Positions 1 to 8,715 of a stretch of DNA of 64,000 bases are shown here, in pieces. The first letter of the stretch is position 1. Each line of letters opens with the position of its first letter. The notes under the pieces are model-generated. The model worked only from the letters and a program-made list of their open reading frames with translations, searched no databases and was not told where the DNA came from. Source of the DNA: Providencia burhodogranariea DSM 19968 (GTDB lineage Bacteria; Pseudomonadota; Gammaproteobacteria; Enterobacterales; Enterobacteriaceae); the NCBI RefSeq assembly GCF_000314855.2, contig NZ_KB233224.1:206950-270949 (forward strand), read 5' to 3'. The position numbers were made by a program, and so were the translations under genes.

Positions 1-1
1 A

Positions 2-847
2 GCCTCTATGCTTGATAATGAAATCAAGCGTATACGGCAAATCTATGGCGAACAACAAAAAATCATTTTAATTGCTCAATCTGCCTCTAATTGCGCTATT
101 CGCTATTTTTTGCAATCAACAACCCCACAAACTCGTGATTCTATCGCTAAATGGTATGCATTTGGACCGCCTTGGTCTGGTACCTTTCAGGCTTTATCTA
201 TGTTTCAAACTGGTTATTATGCTGGAAGTCGCCTATTTAACGGGTTTACTCCTGATGATATTGCAGGATATCCGAGCGCCTATCAGTTACTGCCTTATTC
301 ACCTCAAGTTATTGATGGTAAAGGTAATGAAATAAAAGAGTTTAATATTTATGATCCTGAGTGTTGGAAATCCTTTCATATGGGTCCATACCGTCAGGGA
401 ATGAAAACGATATCCCCACAGTGTCAGCGAAATAGGAATCAACTCGTTGAAAATTTAAGTAGTGCGAAATCTTTTGCAGAAAGTACGGCAAGAAGAACGC
501 CAGCAGATAGAGCTGTACCACAAGTTTGGTATCTTAGTGACAATCATCAAGCAGTAAAAAAAGCGATTTATGATAAGGGTCATTGGTATTTACGATCCAA
601 AGATATACTTCGTCATTATCCCCATCTTGCCTCACAAGCACTATCTCCCGGTGATGACCATTTACCTGTAGATGAACTACTACAAGAATGGGAAGGACCA
701 GTTATTCGAGATAAAAACCAGCATCCTTGGGGGAATGAATTTGCTTTCATCAGCCAAGCAAAAACGCATCGAAAATTAGTTAATTATACGCCAAATATAC
801 GTAGCCTTATATTTGATATCGCCATGTTAGGGCGTAAAAAAGAATAA
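2..847 (+). CDS. LCAT-like acyltransferase/lipase, 5' partial
   Basis: The reading frame is open to the left edge, so the N-terminus lies outside the window; the first internal Met is at 8. The visible 281 codons resemble the C-terminal part of the lecithin:cholesterol acyltransferase/PGAP1-like alpha/beta hydrolases. A nucleophile elbow is seen as IAQSASN, a degenerate GxSxG with Ser as likely nucleophile. A Gly-Pro-Pro-Trp-Ser-Gly stretch and the family-like segment AGYPSAYQLLPYSP follow. Candidate acid and base are the Asp in PGDDHLPVDELL and the His in AKTHRKLVNY near the C-terminus. The next gene starts 119 bp downstream on the same strand and encodes another acyltransferase, which suggests a lipid-modifying operon. 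The elbow lacks the usual glycines, so activity is uncertain. Substrate cannot be inferred. Confidence 0.6.
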   Translation, partial: ASMLDNEIKRIRQIYGEQQKIILIAQSASNCAIRYFLQSTTPQTRDSIAKWYAFGPPWSGTFQALSMFQTGYYAGSRLFNGFTPDDIAGYPSAYQLLPYSPQVIDGKGNEIKEFNIYDPECWKSFHMGPYRQGMKTISPQCQRNRNQLVENLSSAKSFAESTARRTPADRAVPQVWYLSDNHQAVKKAIYDKGHWYLRSKDILRHYPHLASQALSPGDDHLPVDELLQEWEGPVIRDKNQHPWGNEFAFISQAKTHRKLVNYTPNIRSLIFDIAMLGRKKE

Positions 848-865
848 AAAGGTTTCACTACAATG

Positions 866-908
866 ATCAGTTTCGTCTGAAAAATCAAATTGCCACTACG
901 AAACTGAT
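866..908 (+). other. Hairpin between the LCAT-like and PlsC-like genes
   Basis: An 11-bp perfect stem (866-876 with 898-908) encloses a 21-nt loop and is followed by a short T/A stretch. It could be a weak terminator or a processing hairpin between genes 1 and 2. The long loop and poor U-tract make either reading uncertain. Confidence 0.3.
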
Positions 909-966
909 TTATTATCGGATATGTAGAGTTAATTGAACCGTATTCTGAGGTGCTATTGAGATAACA

Positions 967-2028
967 ATGGAACATAAAGAAAAACAACCTTTACTAATCG
1001 CAGGTGCACCACTTTCTTCCTATTATCGGCTTATCTCAAGCGTTATAAGAAGCATTTATTATCCTGGATGTACTCTACAGGGGAATATTGATAGCCTCTC
1101 AACGAACAAACCAACACTTATTTTATGTAGTCATCGAAATAGCGCATTTGATGGCTACCTTATATTAAAAGCTTTTCCCTTAGCTCAAGCATTAGCCTCT
1201 ATTCAATTACTAAATAGCGCTGTTATGCGATTATTTTTTACGGGTATTCCCGTGGTACGTAAAAAAGACAAAATGCGCTTTAATATAACTGCAAATAGTT
1301 TTGATAGCCCTGTTGATGCTGGAGTAGCACATATATCAGCAGGTGGCTCCCTGATGTTATTTCCAGAGGGAAGTAGTGAATGGGGTTATAAGCCTTTACC
1401 TTATCAACGTGGAGCTGCAAGAATAATTCGAACATTGATCTCTTTGAAGGTCGATTTTAATGTTATTCCTGTTGGCTTGTTCTATAGCGAACCTGATAAA
1501 TTTGCCAGTAAAGCAGAAATATTTATTGGTAAGCCGATTGAAATCATCTCTCAACAAGAACAGAGTGAACGTGAATGGGAAAAAAATATACATACACAAA
1601 TCAGTGATGCACTCGACGCTGTTTCTGTAAATTGCCTAAATGAACAGATATTTAATGATGCGACTCACCATGCTGCGTATGAGAATCATCAAGGTAATTC
1701 ATATGCAACAGCATTTCTTGATTATCAACAAACCCCCGAGAATTTTCCGGCGATTAAATCTGAACCTATTAAAAAAAATCATGCTGTACGTTGGTTGGGG
1801 TTTTGTTTAATGTTTATCCTATTACCGATTCTACTTGCAGCATTGTTTACATCACGCTACGCGGATGCGCGTAATACCATTTCCTTTTTTAAAATATTGG
1901 GTGGAAGCCTCGCAGGTTTAATTTGGTTACCTATCATTGCTATTTCACTATTCATATGGCCAAAATTTATTTTAATTAGCCTAGCGAGTGCTCTAATAGG
2001 CTATTTATTCATAATCAAGACTCATTAA
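967..2028 (+). CDS. PlsC-family acyltransferase with C-terminal membrane segments
   Basis: 353 aa. The glycerolipid acyltransferase signature is clear. Motif I is SHRNSAFDG, with His and Asp separated by five residues as in the HPNSL/IDP-type subgroup rather than the classical HX4D. Motif III is FPEGSSEWG. The PVV segment before RKKDKMRF is the usual motif II region. Two hydrophobic helices occupy about residues 275-300 and 315-350, so the enzyme is anchored in the inner membrane by its C-terminus. The expected reaction is acyl transfer to a glycerol-phosphate or lysolipid acceptor. The stop is one base before the next ATG, so it is co-expressed with the PAP2 gene. It is longer than E. coli PlsC (about 245 aa), and the membrane tail is the extra part. 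This is a specialised paralogue, not housekeeping plsC. Confidence 0.75.
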   Translation: MEHKEKQPLLIAGAPLSSYYRLISSVIRSIYYPGCTLQGNIDSLSTNKPTLILCSHRNSAFDGYLILKAFPLAQALASIQLLNSAVMRLFFTGIPVVRKKDKMRFNITANSFDSPVDAGVAHISAGGSLMLFPEGSSEWGYKPLPYQRGAARIIRTLISLKVDFNVIPVGLFYSEPDKFASKAEIFIGKPIEIISQQEQSEREWEKNIHTQISDALDAVSVNCLNEQIFNDATHHAAYENHQGNSYATAFLDYQQTPENFPAIKSEPIKKNHAVRWLGFCLMFILLPILLAALFTSRYADARNTISFFKILGGSLAGLIWLPIIAISLFIWPKFILISLASALIGYLFIIKTH

Positions 2029-2029
2029 T

Positions 2030-2908
2030 ATGAACAACATTCAGTTACCTCGTTATCTCAATACACTATTTAGCCTAGAATTATTTATTATTTGGTTAAT
2101 GGGAACAGTAGGAACTTTTATTACCGGATTAATGGATTCTTTCCTATCATCAATAATCATTGGTGCAATACTTTGGTGTCTAATGATTTTTATGGGAAAA
2201 AAGCGTAATCAACATACTTCAAGACGATATTGGTTCGGTTTATTACAATTAGCAACTTGTTGGGCAGTTTTTCCTTTATTTAAAGCGATACGTTTAGCTT
2301 TTTATTCTTGGAGTGCTGATGCCTTACTATTCAAATGGGATACTACTTTTTGGTATGGTAAAAGTTTACCTCTCAGAGCGGTTCAGCTGCATTCACCTTG
2401 GTTAAGTGAGTTTATTTCCTTTTGCTATTTTAGTTTCTACTTTCTGATTATTGGTAGCGTACTTTTCTTCTTTTTACAGCGAAAGAATCCCCATACTAAA
2501 GCTTATTTCTTTGGGCTAATGCTCATGTACCTAATTGGTTTTATTGGTTATTTTATATTGCCTGCTGCGGGGCCTTATGCGGCTTACCCTGAATTATTTT
2601 CTTACCCCGTAAATGATGGACCCATGACATTATTCCTAACCGATATGGTGGCAAAAGGTATTACCGGAATGGATGTTTTTCCAAGTCTTCATAGTGGCAT
2701 TACTCTTTATATTTTAGGGTTTCTATTTATTACCGGCTATAAACGAACAGCCTTGTGTTTATTACCATTCGCTATTGGGCTTATTGTCGCAACTGTTTAT
2801 TTACATTATCACTATGGTGTGGATGTCATTCTAGGTGCAGTTCTCGCTATTTTCGTTCTGTCATTCACCGTGAAACAAGAGAAAATTTCCCATGGATCTT
2901 ATTTATAA
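2030..2908 (+). CDS. PAP2-family integral membrane phosphatase/phosphotransferase
   Basis: 292 aa with about six to seven hydrophobic segments. The PAP2 (phosphatidic acid phosphatase type 2) core is visible as FPSLHSGITL (motif 2, with the general His) and HYHYGVDVILGA (motif 3, catalytic His followed by Asp). Family members dephosphorylate phosphatidate or isoprenyl pyrophosphates, or transfer phospho-head groups, as inositol-phosphorylceramide synthases do. It starts two bases after the upstream acyltransferase stop and overlaps the next gene by 17 bases, so the three are translationally coupled. In this setting it would act on the lipid product of the upstream acyltransferases. The exact substrate is not readable from sequence. 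Confidence 0.75.
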   Translation: MNNIQLPRYLNTLFSLELFIIWLMGTVGTFITGLMDSFLSSIIIGAILWCLMIFMGKKRNQHTSRRYWFGLLQLATCWAVFPLFKAIRLAFYSWSADALLFKWDTTFWYGKSLPLRAVQLHSPWLSEFISFCYFSFYFLIIGSVLFFFLQRKNPHTKAYFFGLMLMYLIGFIGYFILPAAGPYAAYPELFSYPVNDGPMTLFLTDMVAKGITGMDVFPSLHSGITLYILGFLFITGYKRTALCLLPFAIGLIVATVYLHYHYGVDVILGAVLAIFVLSFTVKQEKISHGSYL

Positions 2909-5405
2909 AATTAATGATATTAACGCTGCGGCTACGGCTATAAGCGGAGGAAAAGGCGCAAGTTTAGTTAAAACTATTCAGGCTTTACCTGTACCTGATG
3001 GATTAATTATTTCTTGTTTAGCATACCAACAGTTTATTACTCCGCTATTATCAAAAATTAATACCTTATTAGTGCAGCATGCTGGTAATGAGCAAAATGC
3101 CAGCGACTTCATTCGTGAGTTAATATTATCTACTCCACTTCCTAATTCATTAATTCAAGCAATCAACACCTATTTAGCAGAAGCTAAACTCACGTCTACC
3201 CCTTTAGCTGTGCGGTCATCAGGAACACTTGAAGATATGCCAGGTGCCGCCTTTGCTGGTCAACACGATACCATTTTAGGGGTTCGTACTTTAACGGATT
3301 TACATGATGCTATACGCCAATGTTATGCATCCCTTTGGCATACCCATGTGATGCTTTATCGCCAGCACCTACAACTCGAACATTCACAAGCGGCAATGGC
3401 AATTGTATTACAACGCATGGTAGATGTGAGAGCAAATGAAGCCGCGGGTGTTGCATTTTCAATTAATCCCGTTCAAGGTGATTTATCATCTGTACTAATT
3501 AATGCTGCATTTGGCCTCGGTGAAACTGTTGTCGGTGGTGAAGATCCTATCGATGAATATCAAGTTGCACGAGAAAGCTTGCAGGTCACAGATAAAGTTA
3601 TTGCTGATAAACATCAAGCGATTATTATGACAGCAACTGGAACCGAAACAGTTTCCCTTGATATCACAGCTCAATCGCAGAGCACATTAAATGATGAGCA
3701 ATGCAAATTAGTCGCCAAATTAGCGATACAAGCTGAACAATATTTTGATTTTCCACAGGATATTGAATGGGCATTTCATGATGGACACCTTTGGTTATTA
3801 CAATCACGCAATGTAACCCAAATAGCGGCAGTATGGACTCGAGATGAATCGGCTGAACGTTTTCCTAACCCTATCACCCCGCTAACTTGGGATATGTGTG
3901 AAGCTGGTTTTCATGCCTCACTCAACTATAGCTTAAATTTGATGGGGTTACCGTCTTTCAATGGTAAATGGTTTGGAATGAAAGATTACTATATTTATGG
4001 TAATCAAAATGCGGTTGCGCTTTACCATAACCGTCTACCAACGTCTTTGATGAATGATTTACCTACACTATTGGCCTCATTGCCGGAAATTGCCCGTAAA
4101 TTTGCTTGGGTGCAAGAACTCCCTATTACCTGGATGCGTGATTTAGATAAATATTTAATCGGCATAGGCGCGTTATATAACGAACCCTTACAGGAAAAAA
4201 ACCTGCAACAGTTATGGGACTATGTGCAAAGAATTAATAATCTTGGCTCCGATTACTTTTTACCCAACATTGCTATTTCCCTCACCCAGCGTTCCCTTTA
4301 TGCAGCATTAATTGCTCTATTGAAAATGTTCTTTAATGGCAATGAACAGCAAGCACACCAAACTTTAGATAGTTTAATTGGGATGTCTGAAACTAAGACA
4401 GGGCAAGTCAACCTTGAGCTTTGGGAGTTATCTCGTGATGTTCGTGTAGTACCGGAGTTATTTGAGCTTTTAAATAAGCCTGATGCTGAAACCATCATGC
4501 AGGTGTTAAAGCTAGAACATCCAGAATTCTTCACCAAATTTAGCACATTCTTGACCAATCACGGTCATCGCGAATTAGACTTTGATGCCTATCATCCAAC
4601 ATGGCTAGATGCGCCTCATATTGTCTTAGTACAAATCAGAGTCATGGCTGAACTTGAAGAAAATAAGCAATCCGAAAGTGCATTAAGCAAAAAGATTGAG
4701 CAATCAAAAACTGAATTTTCACTTATTGCTAACGCCCCTGAAGAGTTACGTTATTTCTTACAAGAAATTATTCGCCTTGCTCGTAGCTATACTGCATTAG
4801 ACGATTTAGAGCACTATCAAACAACTCGTTTAGCTTTACCAATGCGTCGAGGTTTAAAGGCTTTAGGTGAGCGTTTAGTGATTAGGGAGGTGATTGATAC
4901 CGCATCTGATGTTTACTTTGCCAATGAAGCGAATCTCGCACAAGCAATATCGAACCCAACACCTCAACAATTTAGCGAATTACGTCAACATATTTACGCT
5001 AATAAAGAAGGTTATCAACAGGCTAAAGCATCAACACCAGAGTGGATTTATGGACAAATGCACACTGATGATATTGATAAAAATGTAAACTCACTGAAAG
5101 GCCTCGCTGGAAGTGCTGGCATTATTGAAGGTGAGGTATTCCTTGTACATGGACCTGAAGATTTTGCTGACTTCCCTCAGGGCGCAATATTAGTTGCTCG
5201 TACGACTAACCCTGCTTGGACCGCGTTGTTTTATCGTGCATCTGGCATCATTACAGAAAGTGGTGGCCCATTATCTCATGGTGCCGTGACCGCTCGTGAG
5301 TTAGGACTTCCTGCGGTTATGGGGGTATATCGCGTTATGGATACTTTAATTAATGGCCAAAAAGTCAAAGTTAATGGCCAAACTGGCATCATTGAATTAC
5401 TTTAA
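2892..5405 (+). CDS. Dikinase-like phosphotransferase (rifampin phosphotransferase architecture)
   Basis: 837 aa. Residues 1 to about 310 are a PPDK/PEP-synthase ATP-grasp domain: GGKGASLV near the start, AVRSSGTLEDMPGAAFAGQ, AFGLGETVVGGEDPIDEY and DIEWAFHDGHLWLLQSRNV. The last ~100 residues are a swivelling phosphohistidine domain with GGPLSHGAVTARELGLPAV, where the His would carry the phosphate. Between them lie about 420 mostly helical residues, and the C-terminal PEP-binding TIM barrel of true PEP synthase is absent. That three-part plan is the one of rifampin phosphotransferases, which phosphorylate a small molecule with ATP. It overlaps the PAP2 gene by 17 bases, so a lipid-linked or head-group substrate is conceivable. 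A drug-inactivating role is the alternative. Annotation as ppsA would be wrong. Confidence 0.7.
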   Translation: MDLIYKINDINAAATAISGGKGASLVKTIQALPVPDGLIISCLAYQQFITPLLSKINTLLVQHAGNEQNASDFIRELILSTPLPNSLIQAINTYLAEAKLTSTPLAVRSSGTLEDMPGAAFAGQHDTILGVRTLTDLHDAIRQCYASLWHTHVMLYRQHLQLEHSQAAMAIVLQRMVDVRANEAAGVAFSINPVQGDLSSVLINAAFGLGETVVGGEDPIDEYQVARESLQVTDKVIADKHQAIIMTATGTETVSLDITAQSQSTLNDEQCKLVAKLAIQAEQYFDFPQDIEWAFHDGHLWLLQSRNVTQIAAVWTRDESAERFPNPITPLTWDMCEAGFHASLNYSLNLMGLPSFNGKWFGMKDYYIYGNQNAVALYHNRLPTSLMNDLPTLLASLPEIARKFAWVQELPITWMRDLDKYLIGIGALYNEPLQEKNLQQLWDYVQRINNLGSDYFLPNIAISLTQRSLYAALIALLKMFFNGNEQQAHQTLDSLIGMSETKTGQVNLELWELSRDVRVVPELFELLNKPDAETIMQVLKLEHPEFFTKFSTFLTNHGHRELDFDAYHPTWLDAPHIVLVQIRVMAELEENKQSESALSKKIEQSKTEFSLIANAPEELRYFLQEIIRLARSYTALDDLEHYQTTRLALPMRRGLKALGERLVIREVIDTASDVYFANEANLAQAISNPTPQQFSELRQHIYANKEGYQQAKASTPEWIYGQMHTDDIDKNVNSLKGLAGSAGIIEGEVFLVHGPEDFADFPQGAILVARTTNPAWTALFYRASGIITESGGPLSHGAVTARELGLPAVMGVYRVMDTLINGQKVKVNGQTGIIELL

Positions 5406-5425
5406 ACCGCGTAGATTATAATAGT

Positions 5426-5466
5426 GCAAATGCCCGTCCATAAAATTGGTAGGCATTTGCTTTATC
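5426..5466. terminator. Bidirectional intrinsic terminator
   Basis: A 9-bp stem (GCAAATGCC at 5426-5434 with 5452-5460) followed by TTTAT lies between the dikinase-like gene and the convergent LysE gene. It can end transcription from both sides. Confidence 0.6.
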
Positions 5467-5490
5467 CTCAATATATTATTCAGCAATCTT

Positions 5491-6111
5491 TTATCGGCTA
5501 CTTAGTGCTAATTTGGCTGCAAATAACATAAATACACCGCCAGTTGAGCGATCCATCCACTTAATGAAACCCGATTTTTTTAATAATCTCGATGTGTATT
5601 TAGTAGCAAAAATTAAAGTTAAACACCAAATTGTCCCCATAACAACATGAATAGAAACAAGTAAAAATGTCCAAATAACGGGTGAATGCCCTGATGGGAT
5701 AAATTGCGGTAAAAATGAAATGTAAAACACGCCCATTTTAGGATTTAAAACGTTACCCAACATCCCTCTTACAAACCAATTGCTCGATGAGCCATTTTCG
5801 ATTTTACTGGTGTCAAATTCCCGACGAGGTCGCGTAATTAGCTGAAAACCTAACCAACATAGATATAACGCCCCACACCATTTTAATATATTGTAAGCTA
5901 GCTCAGATGACGCGAGTAATGCGGCTAAACCAAAAGCAACCAATGCGCCCCAAATAAAACAACCCGTATCAATACCCAGTGTCGCTTGAAATGCTTTTTT
6001 CCCGCCTTCCGCCATCGCTGTTCGCAACACAAGTGCAGTATCGAGTCCTGGGGTAAGCGTTAGAAATAACGCGCTTACGGAATAAGCGAGCAGTAAATCT
6101 GTAATGGACAT
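5491..6111 (-). CDS. LysE/RhtB-family amino-acid exporter
   Basis: 206 aa with about five to six hydrophobic helices. The N-terminus has the family pattern LTPGLDTALVLRTAM and a conserved GxxxG-rich second helix. LysE/RhtB proteins export amino acids or related small molecules across the inner membrane. I chose the ATG at 6111, giving MSITDLL, because GGAG lies about 8 bases upstream. A longer frame to 6135 has no such site. It lies downstream of the oxygenase-MetQNI genes on the same strand, but 330 bp separate them, so it probably has its own promoter. The substrate is unknown. Confidence 0.8.
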   Translation of the reverse strand: MSITDLLLAYSVSALFLTLTPGLDTALVLRTAMAEGGKKAFQATLGIDTGCFIWGALVAFGLAALLASSELAYNILKWCGALYLCWLGFQLITRPRREFDTSKIENGSSSNWFVRGMLGNVLNPKMGVFYISFLPQFIPSGHSPVIWTFLLVSIHVVMGTIWCLTLIFATKYTSRLLKKSGFIKWMDRSTGGVFMLFAAKLALSSR

Positions 6112-6441
6112 CTTTATTTCTCCGAAACCGCGCAACCACTAAAAATCCCGCCTTTAGCATATTTAACGGGAAAATCAGTATGGGTATAACCCACACCAAG
6201 TCAGTTCAAGCAATTGTTTATCTGTTATTAATTTAATACATTTTTAAAATGGTTGAGCTTAGCATGCATAGATCTTTTCGTAGATCTTTCTGCTCGAGTA
6301 TTTTTTATTTTTAATCCCTTCAGTTAAAAGGATAATTACAGGAAAATATTTTGGCGGCATTGCAGAGTTGCTCATTCTTATTGAATAAAAGATTTATTTT
6401 TACTTTCACTGTTATCATATTTTATCTTCCAATATTTTTAT
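6112..6441. other. Intergenic stretch without a gene
   Basis: 330 bp, AT-rich, between metI-like and the LysE gene on the same strand. It should hold the LysE promoter. I see only short imperfect inverted repeats (for example around two AGATCT sites near 6270-6290) and no confident terminator or ORF. Confidence 0.4.
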
Positions 6442-7113
6442 CTAACGCCGGTGGGCTAATCGCCGTACTAAATAATCACCGAATGATTGGACGCCTTGTA
6501 CCATCACAATCAGTAATAACACCGTACCAAACATAATTTGATCATTAAAACGCAGATAACCATAACGTATCGCTAAATCTCCTAATCCACCGCCACCAAT
6601 AACGCCAGCCATAGCAGAAAAACCAATCAGCAATACAATCGTTAAGGTAATTCCCGCTAAAATTGAAGGAAGTGCTTCAGGCAACAAGGCTTTACTAATA
6701 ACATGCCACACATTTCCCCCCATCGATAAGATGGCTTCAATACGCCCTTTATCAACTTCATCGAGTGCATTTTCAACAACCCGAGAGAAAAATGGAAAAG
6801 CACCAATAGTAATGGGAACAATCGCCGCTGTACTTCCTAAGGTTGTTCCTATTAATAATCGCGTAAAGGGAATAAGCGCAATCAGTAACACAATAAAGGG
6901 TAATGAACGCCCAATGTTGATGATAGTTCCCAGCAATGCATTAAATTTAGGCATTGCAAATACGCCAGTTGGGCGAGTAATAAATAATACGATCCCCACT
7001 GGCAAGCCAATCAGCACAGTAAATAAGGCAGCAAACAGAACCATATATAGCGTTTCTAAAGTCCCATTTAATAAAATGGGATATAAGTCTTCCCAGCTCA
7101 TGCTACTGCGCAT
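6442..7113 (-). CDS. metI: MetI-type ABC importer permease
   Basis: 223 aa with five to six membrane helices and the BPD_transp_1 fold of D/L-methionine importers. The EAA coupling region appears as [20 protein letters not shown], and the conserved [17 protein letters not shown] motif follows. The ATG at 7113 is preceded by AAGGGGATATT, a good ribosome site inside the end of the ATPase gene. A second ATG at 7101 would give the classical ATGA overlap with metN. It is the last gene of the operon oxygenase-metQ-metN-metI. By homology it transports methionine or an analogue. The company of an oxygenase suggests a different sulfur or amino-acid substrate, so the symbol describes family, not proven function. 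Confidence 0.8.
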   Translation of the reverse strand: MRSSMSWEDLYPILLNGTLETLYMVLFAALFTVLIGLPVGIVLFITRPTGVFAMPKFNALLGTIINIGRSLPFIVLLIALIPFTRLLIGTTLGSTAAIVPITIGAFPFFSRVVENALDEVDKGRIEAILSMGGNVWHVISKALLPEALPSILAGITLTIVLLIGFSAMAGVIGGGGLGDLAIRYGYLRFNDQIMFGTVLLLIVMVQGVQSFGDYLVRRLAHRR

Positions 7114-7889
7114 AATATCCCCTTTTCCAAACCATGACGGCGCAAAAAGGCACGTTCAGTTTCGTGATCAAATAATAAAAATTTGCGTAAAATTGACTCA
7201 GGTTGGCGGAGAAGATCACTAATCTTGCCACTTTCACGAACCTCGCCCTTTTCGAGTAAAGCAGCGTGGTCACATATATTTTTTACGACTTCCAGTTCAT
7301 GCGTTATTAGTACAATCGTCAGCCCTAGCTGGCGATGGATATTGCTAAGTAGATTCAAAATTGACAGGGTTATTTCGGGATCAAGCGCACTTGTTGCTTC
7401 ATCACACAGCAAATAGTCCGGCTCAGCAGCAAGCGCTCTAGCAATACCAACGCGTTGTTTCTGACCACCAGACAGTTGTGATGGAAAAGCATTTGCTTTA
7501 TCACTTAATTCAACCAATTCTAATAACTCTGCAACACGTTTCTTCCGCAGAGCAGCGGGTACACCAATTATCTCCAATGGCACGGCAATATTGTCAGCAA
7601 CAGAACGAGAATGTAACAAGTTAAAATGCTGAAAAATCATTCCAGTACGCTGGCGATGTTTATTCAGTTTTCTCCCGCTAAGATTCGTTATTTCTTGTCC
7701 ACTCACGGTGATACGGCCTGAAGTAGGCCGTTCCAACAAATTAAGACAGCGAATAAGTGTGCTTTTCCCCGCGCCACTGTGTCCCAAGATGCCATAAATG
7801 GCACCTGTTGGAATGGTGAGAGAAATATCGTTCAATGCCGGTCGGCCTTCTCCGGTATAAACCTTACTCAGCCTGTCAATGACTATCAT
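7098..7889 (-). CDS. metN: MetN-type ABC importer ATPase lacking the NIL domain
   Basis: 263 aa. All ATPase motifs are present: Walker [11 protein letters not shown]-loop FQHFNLL, signature LSGGQKQR, Walker [14 protein letters not shown] and switch His in [10 protein letters not shown]. coli MetN is about 343 aa and ends in a NIL (ACT-like) domain that binds methionine and shuts off transport. Here the protein stops soon after the nucleotide-binding domain, so that trans-inhibition module is missing. Its start overlaps the metQ stop as ATGA, and its stop overlaps metI. Truncation does not look like decay, because the frame runs cleanly into the overlap. It is probably a paralogue of the housekeeping MetNIQ system. 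Confidence 0.8.
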   Translation of the reverse strand: MIVIDRLSKVYTGEGRPALNDISLTIPTGAIYGILGHSGAGKSTLIRCLNLLERPTSGRITVSGQEITNLSGRKLNKHRQRTGMIFQHFNLLHSRSVADNIAVPLEIIGVPAALRKKRVAELLELVELSDKANAFPSQLSGGQKQRVGIARALAAEPDYLLCDEATSALDPEITLSILNLLSNIHRQLGLTIVLITHELEVVKNICDHAALLEKGEVRESGKISDLLRQPESILRKFLLFDHETERAFLRRHGLEKGILCAVA

Positions 7890-8695
7890 GGTTTAACGGC
7901 AGTGACAGGGATCACTGATCCTTGGTATTTTTCAAGAATAAATTTAGCGACTTCTGGCGATTCAAGATCTTTGGCTAATTTTTCAATTCGTGGGTCTTTC
8001 GCTAGTTCAGGCGTTGTGACTAGAATATTTGCGTAAGGGTTGTTGGCAACCGCTTCGAGAGCCAGTGAATCTTTCGCAGGAGATAAACCCGCATCTAAAA
8101 CCAAGTTGCCATTGATAACGCCTAGATCGACATCATCAAGTGAACGAATAATTTGTGGTGCATCAACTTCCAATATTTTTAATTTTTTTGGATTTGCGGC
8201 AATGTCTTTCGGTGTGGCGAGGTTAGTTGCCGGATCATTAAAACCTTCTTTCAGCGTGATCAAACCATTATTCTGTAGCAAGAATAGCGCACGGCTTAAG
8301 TTAGTTGGATTGTTAGGCACGGCCACTTTCGCACCATCGGGAATAGATTTCAGATCTTTATGTTTGCTTGAATAAATACCTAATGGCTCAAGATGAACGG
8401 TCGCGACGACAGTAAACGTTTTGCCGAGTGCTTGTTCCTGATTTTTCAAATAAGGCAAATGTTGGAAGAAGTTGGCATCAACATCACCATTTACGACAAG
8501 CTCATTAGCATTAAGGCCTGGACTCAGTTCCACGATTTTCAGATCTAATGATGGGTCTATTTTATTCACATACGCTAAAATTTCTGCATGCGGTACTGGG
8601 TCGGCCGCAACACGTAATGGTGCCGCTTGTGCACTCAGAGCAAAAGAAACAGATAATGCGATGCCTGTTAATGCAGTAATCATTTTTTTCATCAT
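7886..8695 (-). CDS. metQ: MetQ/NlpA-family periplasmic binding protein
   Basis: 269 aa. Residues 1-24 are a Sec signal peptide ending in LSAQA followed by APLRV, typical of signal peptidase I. The lipobox Cys of E. coli MetQ (LSGC) is absent, so this is a soluble periplasmic protein rather than a lipoprotein. The mature part shows the NlpA/MetQ fold: [12 protein letters not shown] at the start, [12 protein letters not shown] and [23 protein letters not shown] precedes the start; two Met codons are adjacent and either may be used. It lies 20 bp downstream of the oxygenase and overlaps metN by 4 bp, so all four genes form one operon. The ligand is probably methionine-like but not proven. Confidence 0.8.
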   Translation of the reverse strand: MMKKMITALTGIALSVSFALSAQAAPLRVAADPVPHAEILAYVNKIDPSLDLKIVELSPGLNANELVVNGDVDANFFQHLPYLKNQEQALGKTFTVVATVHLEPLGIYSSKHKDLKSIPDGAKVAVPNNPTNLSRALFLLQNNGLITLKEGFNDPATNLATPKDIAANPKKLKILEVDAPQIIRSLDDVDLGVINGNLVLDAGLSPAKDSLALEAVANNPYANILVTTPELAKDPRIEKLAKDLESPEVAKFILEKYQGSVIPVTAVKP

Positions 8696-8715
8696 TAATT
8701 TTCCTATTCTATTTC

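Noticed and set aside
2892-5405. Annotation as phosphoenolpyruvate synthase (ppsA)
   Set aside because: The C-terminal PEP/pyruvate-binding barrel is absent and the domain order is that of rifampin phosphotransferase.
6731-7222. 163-aa frame on the + strand opposite metI and metN
   Set aside because: Antisense shadow of well-supported transporter genes, with no family features.
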